NCBI RefSeq assembly: GCF_028622115.1
Contig: NZ_CP097263.1
Span: forward strand, 4,154,001-4,218,000
Origin: Kutzneria chonburiensis
Lineage (GTDB): Bacteria > Actinomycetota > Actinomycetes > Mycobacteriales > Pseudonocardiaceae
Length of the DNA stretch: 64,000 nt
Direction of reading: 5' to 3'
Shown: piece after piece, positions 11,373-19,380 of the stretch
How positions within the stretch are numbered: the stretch's first letter is position 1
Layout of the letters: every line of letters starts with the position of its first letter
Position numbers and translations under genes: made by a program
The notes under the pieces: model-generated
The model's database searches: none
What the model saw: the letters and a program-made list of their open reading frames with translations, nothing else
What the model was told of the DNA's origin: nothing

Positions 11373-12494
11373 ATGGGTACCGACGTCCGCACGATCGAGG
11401 CCGGCGCGCCGCCGTCCCGGTTCGCTCGGGGCTGGCACTGCCTGGGGCTGGTCAAGGACTTCGCCGACGGGCAGCCGCACGCCGTGTCGGCCTTCGGCAC
11501 GAAACTGGTGGTGTTCCAGGGCTCGGACGGGTCGCTGAACGTGCTCGACGCCTACTGCCGGCACATGGGTGGCGACCTGACCCAGGGCACCGTCAAGGGG
11601 GCCGAGGTCGCCTGCCCGTTCCACGACTGGCGGTGGGGCGGCGACGGGCGCTGCAAGTCCATCCCGTACGCCAAGCGGGTGCCGCTGCGGGCCCGGACCC
11701 GGTCGTGGATCACGTGCCAGCAGAACCACCAGCTGTTCGTCTGGAACGACCCGCAGGGCAATCCGCCGCCGCCGGAGCTGGCCATTCCCCGCATCGAGGG
11801 CGCCTTCTCCGACGAGTGGAGCGACTGGACCTGGGACTCGGTGCTGATCGAGGGGGCCAACTGCCGCGAGATCGTCGACAACGTGGTCGACATGGCCCAC
11901 TTCTTCTACGTGCACTTCGCGTTCCCCACGTTCTTCAAGAACGTGTTCGAGGGGCACACGGCCAGCCAGTACCTGAACTCCAAGGCGCGGCCGGACGTCA
12001 ACGCCGGCTCGGCCTACTCCGGCAACGACATCGCCACCCGGTCCGAGGCCTCGTACTACGGCCCGTCGTACATGATCGACTACCTGTGGAACGACTTCCA
12101 CGGCGCGACGGTCGAGACCGTGCTGATCAACTGCCACTATCCCGTGACGCCCAACTCGTTCGTGTTGCAGTGGGGCGCGATCGTCAAGAAGTTCCCCGGC
12201 ATGGACGACGCCCAGGCCAACAAGATCGCCGGCAAGTTCGCCAAGAACACCGGCGTCGGTTTCCTTCAGGACGTGGAGATCTGGCGCAACAAGTCCCGTG
12301 TGGACAATCCGCTGCTGTGCGAGGAGGACGGTCCGGTGTACCAGCTTCGGCGCTGGTACGAGCAGTTCTATGTGGACGTAGAGGACGTGCAGGACGACAT
12401 GGTGCGGCGGTTCGAGTTCGAGGTGGACACCACGCGGGCCAACGAGGTGTGGCAGCAGGAGGTCGCCGAGAACCTGGCCCGTCGTGGCGGCTGA
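11373..12494 (+). CDS. kshA: KshA, oxygenase of 3-ketosteroid 9-alpha-hydroxylase
   Basis: 373 residues. The Rieske [2Fe-2S] domain has Cys62-x-His64 and Cys81-x2-His84 (YCRHMGG, CPFHDW). The catalytic non-heme iron motif DMAHFFYVH is clear. The enzyme 9-alpha-hydroxylates ADD or AD; with delta-1 desaturation this opens ring B. The ATG at 11373 follows GGAGG at 11364-11368. It is followed without a gap by a small Cys protein and by kshB, so oxygenase and reductase are made from one transcript. In Mycobacterium the two genes are apart. Confidence 0.96.
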   Translation: MGTDVRTIEAGAPPSRFARGWHCLGLVKDFADGQPHAVSAFGTKLVVFQGSDGSLNVLDAYCRHMGGDLTQGTVKGAEVACPFHDWRWGGDGRCKSIPYAKRVPLRARTRSWITCQQNHQLFVWNDPQGNPPPPELAIPRIEGAFSDEWSDWTWDSVLIEGANCREIVDNVVDMAHFFYVHFAFPTFFKNVFEGHTASQYLNSKARPDVNAGSAYSGNDIATRSEASYYGPSYMIDYLWNDFHGATVETVLINCHYPVTPNSFVLQWGAIVKKFPGMDDAQANKIAGKFAKNTGVGFLQDVEIWRNKSRVDNPLLCEEDGPVYQLRRWYEQFYVDVEDVQDDMVRRFEFEVDTTRANEVWQQEVAENLARRGG

Positions 12495-12726
12495 GCCCGT
12501 GCGCGAGTCCGCCTGGTACCTCACCGACGGCCTTCGGCCGCATGTCTGCGACGGCTGCGGGACCACCGTGCTGGTCAAGAAGAACAGCCTCCAGCACACC
12601 AGCGTCCAGTGGCAGTCCACGACATGCTCCCGGCTGGGCCCCACGGTCGCCGGCTGCCCCGCGTTGCGGGACAGCATCGAGCGGGCCGTCCGGGACGGCA
12701 CGATCGAGGTGGGTGGCGATGACTGA
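12484..12726 (+). CDS. Small four-cysteine protein between kshA and kshB
   Basis: Up to 80 residues, function not recognised. Four cysteines, C22-x2-C25 (VCDGCG) and C48-x9-C58, look like a zinc-ribbon or small metal site. The overall pattern does not match a plant-type ferredoxin. GTG 12484 overlaps the kshA stop by 11 bases, with GTG 12499 as the alternative; its end overlaps the kshB start by 8 bases. That tight nesting means it is translated with the hydroxylase. It may help assemble, stabilise or couple the two KSH components, but this is inference from position only. Confidence 0.75.
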   Translation: MAAEPVRESAWYLTDGLRPHVCDGCGTTVLVKKNSLQHTSVQWQSTTCSRLGPTVAGCPALRDSIERAVRDGTIEVGGDD

Positions 12727-13666
12727 GCCGGTTCGCGTCGCCGAGGTGATCGAGGAGACGGCCGACGCCGTGTCGCTGGTGCTGGACGCCTCGTTCTCCT
12801 ATGAGCCCGGGCAGTTCTTGACGTTCCGGCTGCCGAACGGGTTGGAGCGGTGCTACTCGCTGTCCAGTTCTCCCTACACCGGCGAGAAACCGACCGTCAC
12901 CGTGAAGCGGATGGCCGGCGGCGCCTGCTCTTCGTGGATCTGCTCGGACGTGGTGGCCGGGACGGTGTTGGAGACCCGGCCGCCGGCCGGTGTCTTCACG
13001 CCGGCGTCGTTGGACGACGATCTGCTGCTTTTCGCCGGCGGCAGTGGGATAACGCCGGTGATGTCCATCGTCAAGTCGGTGTTGGCGTCGGGTTCGGGGC
13101 GAGTGGTTCTGTTCTACGCCAACCGTGATCCCGCCTCGGTGATCTTCGCCGGCGAGCTGCGGCGGCTGGCCGCCGAGCATCCGTCCCGGCTTCAGGTCGT
13201 GCACTGGCTGGAGTGCTTGCAGGGCCTGCCGTCCCGGGCTCAGCTGGCCGGCTGGGCCGCGCCTTTCGCCGGCTGGTCGGCCTTCGTGTGCGGTCCCGCG
13301 CCGTTCATGGACGCCGTGGTGTCGGTGCTGCCATCGGCCCGGGTCGAGCGCTTCGACGTCGTGCAGGAGGAGGTCGCCGACACCGGCGAGTCGTCCACTG
13401 TGGATGTGTTGCTGGACGGCGTAAGCAAAAGACTGACATGGCCGTCGCACAAGCGGCTGTTGGATGTGTTGCTGGACAACGGTTTGGACGCCCCGTACTC
13501 GTGCCGGCAGGGCCAGTGCAGCGCGTGCGCCTGCCGGATCGTGCGCGGCGAGGTCCGGTTGCTGCACAACGAGGTTCTCGACGCGGACGATCTGGCCGAC
13601 GGCTATGCCCTGGCCTGCCAGGCGCTGCCCGTGACCGACGAGGTCGAGATCAGCTACACCGACTGA
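12719..13666 (+). CDS. kshB: KshB, reductase of 3-ketosteroid 9-alpha-hydroxylase
   Basis: 315 residues. An FAD domain (RCYSLSS, 44-50) is followed by an NAD(P) domain (GGSGITP 107-113, CGPAPF 191-196). The C-terminal plant-type [2Fe-2S] ferredoxin domain has Cys262, Cys267, Cys270 and Cys300. It passes electrons from NADH through FAD and the cluster to the Rieske centre of KshA. The ATG at 12719 lies inside the small upstream gene. Its 3' end overlaps the convergent F420-type gene by 13 bases. Confidence 0.95.
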   Translation: MTEPVRVAEVIEETADAVSLVLDASFSYEPGQFLTFRLPNGLERCYSLSSSPYTGEKPTVTVKRMAGGACSSWICSDVVAGTVLETRPPAGVFTPASLDDDLLLFAGGSGITPVMSIVKSVLASGSGRVVLFYANRDPASVIFAGELRRLAAEHPSRLQVVHWLECLQGLPSRAQLAGWAAPFAGWSAFVCGPAPFMDAVVSVLPSARVERFDVVQEEVADTGESSTVDVLLDGVSKRLTWPSHKRLLDVLLDNGLDAPYSCRQGQCSACACRIVRGEVRLLHNEVLDADDLADGYALACQALPVTDEVEISYTD

Positions 13667-14553
13667 CGGGCCTGGGCCAGCAGTTCCACCTGCTTGAACC
13701 AGTCCCCGCCGGCGAAGCTCACCACCAGTTCCTCGGCCCCGGCGGCGAAGTGCGTCGCCATCCGGTCCGCGGCCTCGCGGCCGACCCCGGTGATCGGGAT
13801 GGACTCGGCCTGCTCCAACGGCATCTTGAAGCCGTTGGCCAGGCTGGAGACCAGCGCCTGCCGGCTCGACGCACCCTCGCCGAGCGACGCGACCACGCCG
13901 GTCGTGATGCCCGGCGGCGTGCGGCCACGCTGTTCCGCACCGTCATGGAGAATCTGGCGCACGGCGGCCACCGACGTCGGCGTCACCATGGACGGGAACC
14001 AGGCGTCGCCGAACTCCAGCGTGCGGCGGATCGCCACCCGCCCCGCGCCGCCGACGATCACCGGCGGCATCGGCGAACCCGGCGCCAGCGTGATCGTCGG
14101 GGTTCCGGGCAGATGGGCCAGTTTCGTCGGCTTGCCCGTGACCAGCCCCGGCAGCACCGCCAGCGCCGCGTCGGTCAGCCGCCCTCGGTCGTTCTGCGGC
14201 ACGCCCACCGCCTGCCAGGAGGACACACCGTGCGGCGTGCCGCCCGAGCCCACGCCCAGCAGCACCCGGTTACCCGACAACTGTTGCAGCGCCGAGACCT
14301 GCTTCGCCACCGCCGCCACCGGCCGCAGCGGCAGGATCAGCACGCCGAACCCCACCCGCAGCCGCTCCGTGACCGCCGCTGCTGTCGTCAGCACGATCAT
14401 CGCGTCCAGCATCGGCGTCCCCGACCCGACCACGATCTGATCACCGGCCCACACGGCATCAAGGCCGTGCTCCTCCGCGTGCCGCGCATACGCGACGACA
14501 TCGCCCGGACTGCCACCCCGACCCACGGTCGGCAGGAACACACCGACCCGCAC
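13654..14553 (-). CDS. LLM-class F420-dependent oxidoreductase
   Basis: 299 residues with the luciferase-like TIM barrel. The N-terminus MRVGVFLPT and the central LSGNRVLLGVGSGG motif are typical of the TIGR03619-type F420 group. The family uses deazaflavin F420, more rarely FMN, for hydride transfer to ketones, alcohols or imines. Start GTG at 14553. It converges on kshB, overlapping by 13 bases, and has no KstR box, so a role in steroid metabolism is unproven although the position invites testing. Confidence 0.88.
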   Translation of the reverse strand: MRVGVFLPTVGRGGSPGDVVAYARHAEEHGLDAVWAGDQIVVGSGTPMLDAMIVLTTAAAVTERLRVGFGVLILPLRPVAAVAKQVSALQQLSGNRVLLGVGSGGTPHGVSSWQAVGVPQNDRGRLTDAALAVLPGLVTGKPTKLAHLPGTPTITLAPGSPMPPVIVGGAGRVAIRRTLEFGDAWFPSMVTPTSVAAVRQILHDGAEQRGRTPPGITTGVVASLGEGASSRQALVSSLANGFKMPLEQAESIPITGVGREAADRMATHFAAGAEELVVSFAGGDWFKQVELLAQARQSV

Positions 14554-14683
14554 CGGAACAGTCTAACCGGCCGGATTCACGTCCAGTCGCAACGGGACAA
14601 AGCCGTCACTGGCCGGCCGGGGCGACTCCGGCCGGCGGCCGGCTCAGTACAGTCCCGCCATCCCTGCGGCCCGAGGAGACGAT

Positions 14684-15130
14684 GTGGGCAAGATCTACGA
14701 GAGACAGCTGCTGAAGAAGGCCCGGCCCCTGATGGCCGAGGACGAGCAGGTGGAGGTGGTGGCCGCGGCCAAGGTCGGCTCGGTCCGCGCCAGCGCCGCG
14801 CGCAGCCTGGCGGTCGGCGTGGCCACGGCCATCGCGACCGGCGGCGCCGGCTACGGCATGCTCGTCCAGGCCGAGGCGTACTTCATCCTCACCGACCGCC
14901 AGGTGCTGGTGTTCCAGTCCGTACAGGGCAGCCCCGGCAAGCACCTCGCGACGATTCCCCGCCACCTGGCGCACCCCGTCGACGTTCGCGACGGCGCGCT
15001 GTTCCTCAAGTTCTTCCTCCAGGTCGACAGCTGGCAGGACATGTACAAGCTGACCGTGCCGCCGCTACCGCCGCGCCTGCGCAAGCGCGGCCGCCTGTTC
15101 ATCCAGTCGCTGGGCGCAGTCGCGCGCTGA
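14684..15130 (+). CDS. PH-domain-like small protein of unknown function
   Basis: 148 residues. A short helical, charged N-terminus is followed by an alanine/glycine-rich segment (about 38-57) that could be a weak membrane-associated stretch. A beta-rich part follows (AYFILTDRQVLVFQS) that resembles bacterial PH-like domains. Start GTG 14684 with GAGGAG a few bases upstream. Its end overlaps the convergent methyltransferase gene by 32 bases. No pathway link is apparent. Confidence 0.7.
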   Translation: MGKIYERQLLKKARPLMAEDEQVEVVAAAKVGSVRASAARSLAVGVATAIATGGAGYGMLVQAEAYFILTDRQVLVFQSVQGSPGKHLATIPRHLAHPVDVRDGALFLKFFLQVDSWQDMYKLTVPPLPPRLRKRGRLFIQSLGAVAR

Positions 15131-15881
15131 CCGAGACCGTCACGTACGGCAGCGTGAAGCCCTCGCCGAGAGCCGGGGCGAGGCCCGTGAGGATCTCTGA
15201 ACGCTGGTCGGCGGTCAGCGGCGTCATGCCGCCGTGGGTGGACAGCAGCTCCAGCCATTCGTCGCGGCTGTAGTGCCGTTCCCAGGCGTAGCGGCGGTCC
15301 TCGGACGGGTCGAAGCCGGCCTGGCGCATGCCGTCGGCGGTGCGGTCGAACTGGGCCTGGTAGAGGTCGATCATCGACTGGCCGGTGCTGAAGTCGAACG
15401 GGGCGTCGGGCACCACCCGCCGGTAGACGTCGGCGAAGGCGGCGGCGATGGGCTCGGGCAGGTCGAAGATGTGCCAGAACGTGGCGAGCCGGCCGCCGGG
15501 GTTGAGCACCCCGGCGGCTTTGGCCGCGCCGGCGACGGGGTCGACCCAGTGCCAGGCGGTGCCGGAGACGACGGTGTCGAAGCGACGGCCTTTCCCGTCC
15601 CAGGTCTCGAAGGTGGACACCTCGGTCTCGACGCCGCTCGCACGGGCGAAGTCGGCCATCCGGGCGTCCGGCTCGACGCCGAGCACGGTGCAGCCGGCAG
15701 CCTGGAACTGCCGGGCGGCGATCCCGGTGCCGCAGCCGACGTCGAGCAGGTTCCTGCCGGGGCTGTCGGCCACGATTCGCGTGATCAGGGCATCCGGATA
15801 GTGGGGGCGGTTGCGGTCATATCTGGCGGCGTCGATGCCGAAGGACTCCGCCACGGCACGCTGCTTGTCCGGAGTGGGCAT
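15099..15881 (-). CDS. Class I SAM-dependent methyltransferase
   Basis: 260 residues. SAM motif I is LLDVGCGTGIAA, followed by an acidic loop (GVEPDAR) and a motif near GTAWHWVDP typical of the UbiE/Methyltransf_11 group. Substrate unknown; small lipophilic molecules are common for this group. The ATG at 15881 lies inside the first of two tandem operators. A TAGAGT -10 hexamer is 6 nt upstream of the ATG, so the mRNA is probably leaderless. The divergent TetR gene starts 47 bases away and is the likely repressor. Confidence 0.9.
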   Translation of the reverse strand: MPTPDKQRAVAESFGIDAARYDRNRPHYPDALITRIVADSPGRNLLDVGCGTGIAARQFQAAGCTVLGVEPDARMADFARASGVETEVSTFETWDGKGRRFDTVVSGTAWHWVDPVAGAAKAAGVLNPGGRLATFWHIFDLPEPIAAAFADVYRRVVPDAPFDFSTGQSMIDLYQAQFDRTADGMRQAGFDPSEDRRYAWERHYSRDEWLELLSTHGGMTPLTADQRSEILTGLAPALGEGFTLPYVTVSVSARLRPATG

Positions 15882-15890
15882 GCGCCCACT
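15873..15890. promoter_or_regulatory. TetR-type operator 1, methyltransferase side
   Basis: AGTGGGC and GCCCACT form 7-bp arms around ATGC. It covers the methyltransferase start codon and part of its -10 hexamer. Centre-to-centre distance to operator 2 is 20 bases. Confidence 0.75.
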
Positions 15891-15892
15891 CT

Positions 15893-15910
15893 AGTGGGCA
15901 TCTGCCCACT
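15893..15910. promoter_or_regulatory. TetR-type operator 2, TetR side
   Basis: AGTGGGCA and TGCCCACT form 8-bp arms around TC. It lies directly upstream of the TetR gene's -10 hexamer TAGAGT (15915-15920). Confidence 0.75.
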
Positions 15911-15927
15911 TGGATAGAGTTCGCCGC

Positions 15928-16488
15928 GTGCCCACCGGGGTTCACATCCAGGACGCCCGCGCGCAGCTGTTCGACGCCGCCGAGCGGGTCCTGCTGCGCG
16001 AGGGCCCGCATGCCCTGACCAGCCGGGCCGTCACGACCGAGGCCGGCGTGGCCAAGGGGGTGCTGCACCGGCATTTCGCCGACTTCGACGGCTTTCTCAC
16101 CGAGCTCGTGCTCGACCGCATCGCCCGGCTGCCCGACCTGCCGGCGATCGCCGGCCGCGGCGCCGTCGCCGACAATCTGACCGAGTTCCTGACCTCGGTG
16201 TTCTCCTCGGTCGCCGTTGGGATCGTCGCCCTGATCACCTTCCGTGACGACCTCCGCCGCCACCTGCGGGCCGCCCGTGGCCCCGGCATTCCCCTCGCCA
16301 CCGAGGCCGCCGCCCTGGTCCGGGCCTACCTCGCCGCCGAACGCGACCTCGGCCGCCTCCCCGCCTCCGTCGACATCGACGCCCTGGGCCTCACCCTCAT
16401 CGGCGGCTCCCACCTGCTGTTCGCCGACCGTCAGGCCGAGTCCTCCGCTGACGCCGTGCGGCGCATGGTCGTCACCGTGCTGCCCTGA
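15928..16488 (+). CDS. TetR family repressor
   Basis: 186 residues. The N-terminal helix-turn-helix includes LTSRAVTTEAGVAKG and LHRHFADFDGFL; the C-terminal ligand domain is of the usual size. GTG 15928 is chosen because TAGAGT lies exactly 7 nt upstream, a leaderless pattern; an earlier TTG at 15910 would sit inside operator 2. It probably represses itself and the divergent methyltransferase through the two palindromes. Ligand unknown. Its 3' end overlaps the convergent kinase-like gene by 17 bases. Confidence 0.9.
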   Translation: MPTGVHIQDARAQLFDAAERVLLREGPHALTSRAVTTEAGVAKGVLHRHFADFDGFLTELVLDRIARLPDLPAIAGRGAVADNLTEFLTSVFSSVAVGIVALITFRDDLRRHLRAARGPGIPLATEAAALVRAYLAAERDLGRLPASVDIDALGLTLIGGSHLLFADRQAESSADAVRRMVVTVLP

Positions 16489-17095
16489 CCAGATCCGCCG
16501 CCCGGTCCAGATCGGCCAGTTCCCGAGCCGACATGGTCGGGTTGGCCCGGCGGTACTGAACTGCACGGTCCAGTTCAGTAGTCACGTCGAGGTGCGGGGC
16601 AAATGCCTTGAGCAGCTCGTCGGCCAGCACCGCCCGCCCCGACCCGCTGAGCGCCTCCTGCGCCAGGATCAGCGCCGACACCGCCGCGTCCAGCTCCGGC
16701 GGCCCGTCGGCGGCGTTCGTCCAGTCGATCAGGACCGGCCCGTCCGGCCCCATCAGCACGTTGTCCGGATGCAGATCCAGGTGCAGGACGTGGTGCTTCC
16801 GCAGGCGCTCATGCAGGTCCCGCATGACCGCCGCGGCTTCGGCGATGCCCTTGTCCCCGTTGCGAATCGCCGCCAGCAGGGTCGGCCCCGGCACCCGCTC
16901 CATGATCAGGTCGGCGCCGGCGGCCTCGAACACCTCCGGCACCGGGAATCCGCTTTCCCGCAGCCGGACCATCACCGCGGCCTCGGCCGCGACGTCGCCG
17001 TCGTGGCGAAACCGCCGCAGCACCCGGCCGTCCCCCAGATCGAACACGTCGGCATCCCGCCCATGGGCCAGCAGTCGCACGCTTTCCTCACCCAA
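16472..17095 (-). CDS. Aminoglycoside phosphotransferase-like (APH/choline kinase) protein
   Basis: 207 residues, shorter than most APH proteins. The catalytic loop HLDLHPDNVLM and the metal-binding IDW motif are intact; the N-terminal nucleotide-binding lobe is abbreviated. The fold phosphorylates small hydroxyl compounds, and many members are housekeeping or detoxification kinases rather than resistance enzymes. It overlaps the upstream dehydrogenase-like gene by 8 bases and is the last gene of a run that begins with hsaE-G-F. Confidence 0.85.
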   Translation of the reverse strand: MGEESVRLLAHGRDADVFDLGDGRVLRRFRHDGDVAAEAAVMVRLRESGFPVPEVFEAAGADLIMERVPGPTLLAAIRNGDKGIAEAAAVMRDLHERLRKHHVLHLDLHPDNVLMGPDGPVLIDWTNAADGPPELDAAVSALILAQEALSGSGRAVLADELLKAFAPHLDVTTELDRAVQYRRANPTMSARELADLDRAADLVRAAR

Positions 17096-17900
17096 TTCGA
17101 AGCAGATCCAACACGTCCTTCAGCGGCAGGTCGGGGCGATCCTTGGCCGGGTCCCAGCGGCGCATGGTCTCAGCCGAGCCGCGGGCCAGGCCATCGGGCA
17201 GGCCGGCGGCGCGGAGGGCTTCAGCGGCTTCGAGCATCTCGGGGGCCCAGCGCCAGCCGCGGGCGGCCATGTCGGGGTAGGCGTCGACCTGGAGCAGCGG
17301 CCGGGCCTTGAGGCGTTCGGCCTCGGCCAGCAGCTCGTCGCCGACACCGTGAGCGGCGGCGAAGGCGTGGGAGACGGCGGCCAGCGCCCAGGTGGTCTTC
17401 TGGTACGCGGCGTAGGCGATCTTCAACGCCGAGGCGACGCCGACCTCGCCGGGCAGAACCACGACGTCGAGGGCGGTGCCGTCGAACAACTCCGGCACCC
17501 CGGTGGCATCGCCGGAGAGGTACAGCCTCGTCCCCGGACGCTGCGGCGGCCCGCCGATGATGCCGCCGTCCACGACCCGTGCACGAGGCAGCAAGGCCGC
17601 GATGCGCTGCGACCGCTCCGGCGCGATGGCGTTGGCCTCGACATAGACGCCGCTGAAGCCGGCGGCCTCCCGCGCGACGTCCTCGGCAAAGGCCGGCGGG
17701 CAGATCGAGAGCACGACATCGGACTCCGCCAGCGCCGAGCCGACATCGTGCCGCTCGACCAGCCCGGCCTCGGCCGCCCGGCGACGGGTGGCCTCGGAGC
17801 GGCCGGTGCCGACCCAGAGCACGGTCGCCCCGGCGGACACGGCCTGCCGGCCGACAGCGGCGCCCATCGCGCCCGGGTGCAGCAAGGTGACGACGGTCAT
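17088..17900 (-). CDS. NAD(P)-binding beta-hydroxyacid dehydrogenase-like protein (DUF1932 type)
   Basis: 270 residues. The Rossmann start is LLHPGAMGAAVGRQ, as in 6-phosphogluconate/3-hydroxyisobutyrate dehydrogenases. A GGIIGGPP motif follows, and the C-terminal DUF1932-like helical domain contains the LKIAYAAYQKTTWA segment, where the Lys is the usual catalytic residue. It likely oxidises a short hydroxyacid or reduces a related carbonyl. The ATG at 17900 overlaps the GNAT gene stop as ATGA. Confidence 0.85.
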   Translation of the reverse strand: MTVVTLLHPGAMGAAVGRQAVSAGATVLWVGTGRSEATRRRAAEAGLVERHDVGSALAESDVVLSICPPAFAEDVAREAAGFSGVYVEANAIAPERSQRIAALLPRARVVDGGIIGGPPQRPGTRLYLSGDATGVPELFDGTALDVVVLPGEVGVASALKIAYAAYQKTTWALAAVSHAFAAAHGVGDELLAEAERLKARPLLQVDAYPDMAARGWRWAPEMLEAAEALRAAGLPDGLARGSAETMRRWDPAKDRPDLPLKDVLDLLRIG

Positions 17901-18361
17901 GCCCCAGTCTTACCGGCCGGCACATCGAAGACCAGGTCGGGACGGGACCAGGTGACCTTGGGCGGTCGCGGCGGCACGGTGCCGACCTGACGAGCGCCGA
18001 CGCGGCGGTAGAAGCCGACGGCGGGCGGATGGGAGACGACCCGTACCGAGGTGATGCCCCGGTCGGCGGCCTGGCCGAGCATATGGGTGACCAGCCGCGC
18101 GCCGATGCCGAGACCCTGCGCGGCATCGGCGACGAAGAGCATGTCCAGCTGGGCCGGTTCGGTGATCAGGCCGTAGAACCCCAGAATCTGCCCGTCGGAC
18201 ACGGCGACGAAGGTCGGATGTTGCTCCACATAGGACGCCGTGACCCGATATCCGTCCAGGATCGAGGCATACTCTCCCTGGTACGCCTCGGATCCGTGCA
18301 TCAGGTCGGTGAGTGCGTCGGCATCTCGCGGCATCGCCTCGACGATGGTGATGGTCCCCAT
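17897..18361 (-). CDS. GNAT family N-acetyltransferase
   Basis: 154 residues. The acetyl-CoA loop is AQGLGIGARLV (Q/R-x-x-G-x-G/A type), followed by a GFYRRVGAR segment. Such enzymes acetylate amines of small molecules or protein termini; substrate unknown. The ATG at 18361 is 14 bases downstream of the hsaF stop, and the gene is translationally coupled to the dehydrogenase-like gene. It could therefore be transcribed with the steroid operon. Confidence 0.87.
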   Translation of the reverse strand: MGTITIVEAMPRDADALTDLMHGSEAYQGEYASILDGYRVTASYVEQHPTFVAVSDGQILGFYGLITEPAQLDMLFVADAAQGLGIGARLVTHMLGQAADRGITSVRVVSHPPAVGFYRRVGARQVGTVPPRPPKVTWSRPDLVFDVPAGKTGA

Positions 18362-18375
18362 GCCGAGCAGCCTAG

Positions 18376-19377
18376 TCAGCGGCCCCGCAGCTCCAGGGCG
18401 ATGTCGATGAGCTGGTCCTCCTGGCCGCCGACCAGACGGCGCTGGCCGGCGCGGACGAGGATCTCGGGGCCGGAGACGTCGTAGCGCTCGGCGGCGCGGT
18501 AGGCGTGGCGGAGGAAGCTGGAGTAGACGCCGGCGTAGCCCATGAGCAGGGCCATCCGGTCGAGCAGGCACTCCTGGTCCATGACCGGCGCGACGACGTC
18601 CTCGGCGGCGTCGAGGATCTTGAAGAAGTCGATGCCGGTGTCGATGCCGAGCTTGTCGCAGACGCCGACGAAGGCCTCGACCGGCGTGTTGCCGGCGCCG
18701 GCGCCGAAGCGGCGGGCGCTGCCGTCGATCTGACGGGCCCCGGCGCGATAGGCGATGACGGAGTTGGCGACGGCGAGGCCGAGGTTCTCGTGGCCGTGGA
18801 AGCCGACCTGGGCGTCGGTGCCGAGCTCGGCGACGAGGGCGGAGACCCGGTCACCGACCTGGTCCATGATCAGGGCACCGGCGGAGTCGACGACGTAGAC
18901 GCACTGGCAGCCGGCATCGGCCATGATCCGGGCCTGCCGGGCCAACACCTCGGGCGGCTGGGAATGGGCCATCATCAGGAAACCGACGGTCTCCAAGCCC
19001 CGCTCCCGCGCCAAACCGAAGTGCTGCACGGAGATATCGGCCTCGGTGCAGTGGGTGGCGATCCGGCAGATCTGGGCGCCGTGGTCGGCGGAGACGAGAA
19101 TGTCGTCCTTGACGCCGACGCCGGGCAGCATGAGGAAGGCGATGCGGGCCCGTTTCGCTGTGGCGACAGCGGTTTTGATGAGCTCCTGCTCGGGCGTGTG
19201 ACTGAAGCCGTAGGTGAACGACGACCCGCCGAGCCCGTCGCCATGGGTCACCTCGATGACCGGCACGCCGGCATTGTCAAGCGCCCCAACGATGTTGCGC
19301 ACATCGTCCACAGTGAACTGATGCCGCTTGGCGTGTGAGCCGTCGCGCAGCGAGGTGTCGGTGACACGGACGTCCAT
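18376..19377 (-). CDS. hsaF: HsaF, 4-hydroxy-2-oxoacid aldolase
   Basis: 333 residues of the HMGL-like DmpG family. Metal and catalytic residues are seen in TSLRDGSH (Arg11, Asp12) and in the HxH pair His194/His196 (GFHGHENLG). It cleaves 4-hydroxy-2-oxohexanoate to pyruvate and propanal, handing the aldehyde to HsaG in a channelling complex. It lies 3 bases downstream of hsaG. The order HsaE, HsaG, HsaF matches Mycobacterium Rv3536c-Rv3534c. Confidence 0.95.
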   Translation of the reverse strand: MDVRVTDTSLRDGSHAKRHQFTVDDVRNIVGALDNAGVPVIEVTHGDGLGGSSFTYGFSHTPEQELIKTAVATAKRARIAFLMLPGVGVKDDILVSADHGAQICRIATHCTEADISVQHFGLARERGLETVGFLMMAHSQPPEVLARQARIMADAGCQCVYVVDSAGALIMDQVGDRVSALVAELGTDAQVGFHGHENLGLAVANSVIAYRAGARQIDGSARRFGAGAGNTPVEAFVGVCDKLGIDTGIDFFKILDAAEDVVAPVMDQECLLDRMALLMGYAGVYSSFLRHAYRAAERYDVSGPEILVRAGQRRLVGGQEDQLIDIALELRGR

Positions 19378-19380
19378 CGC

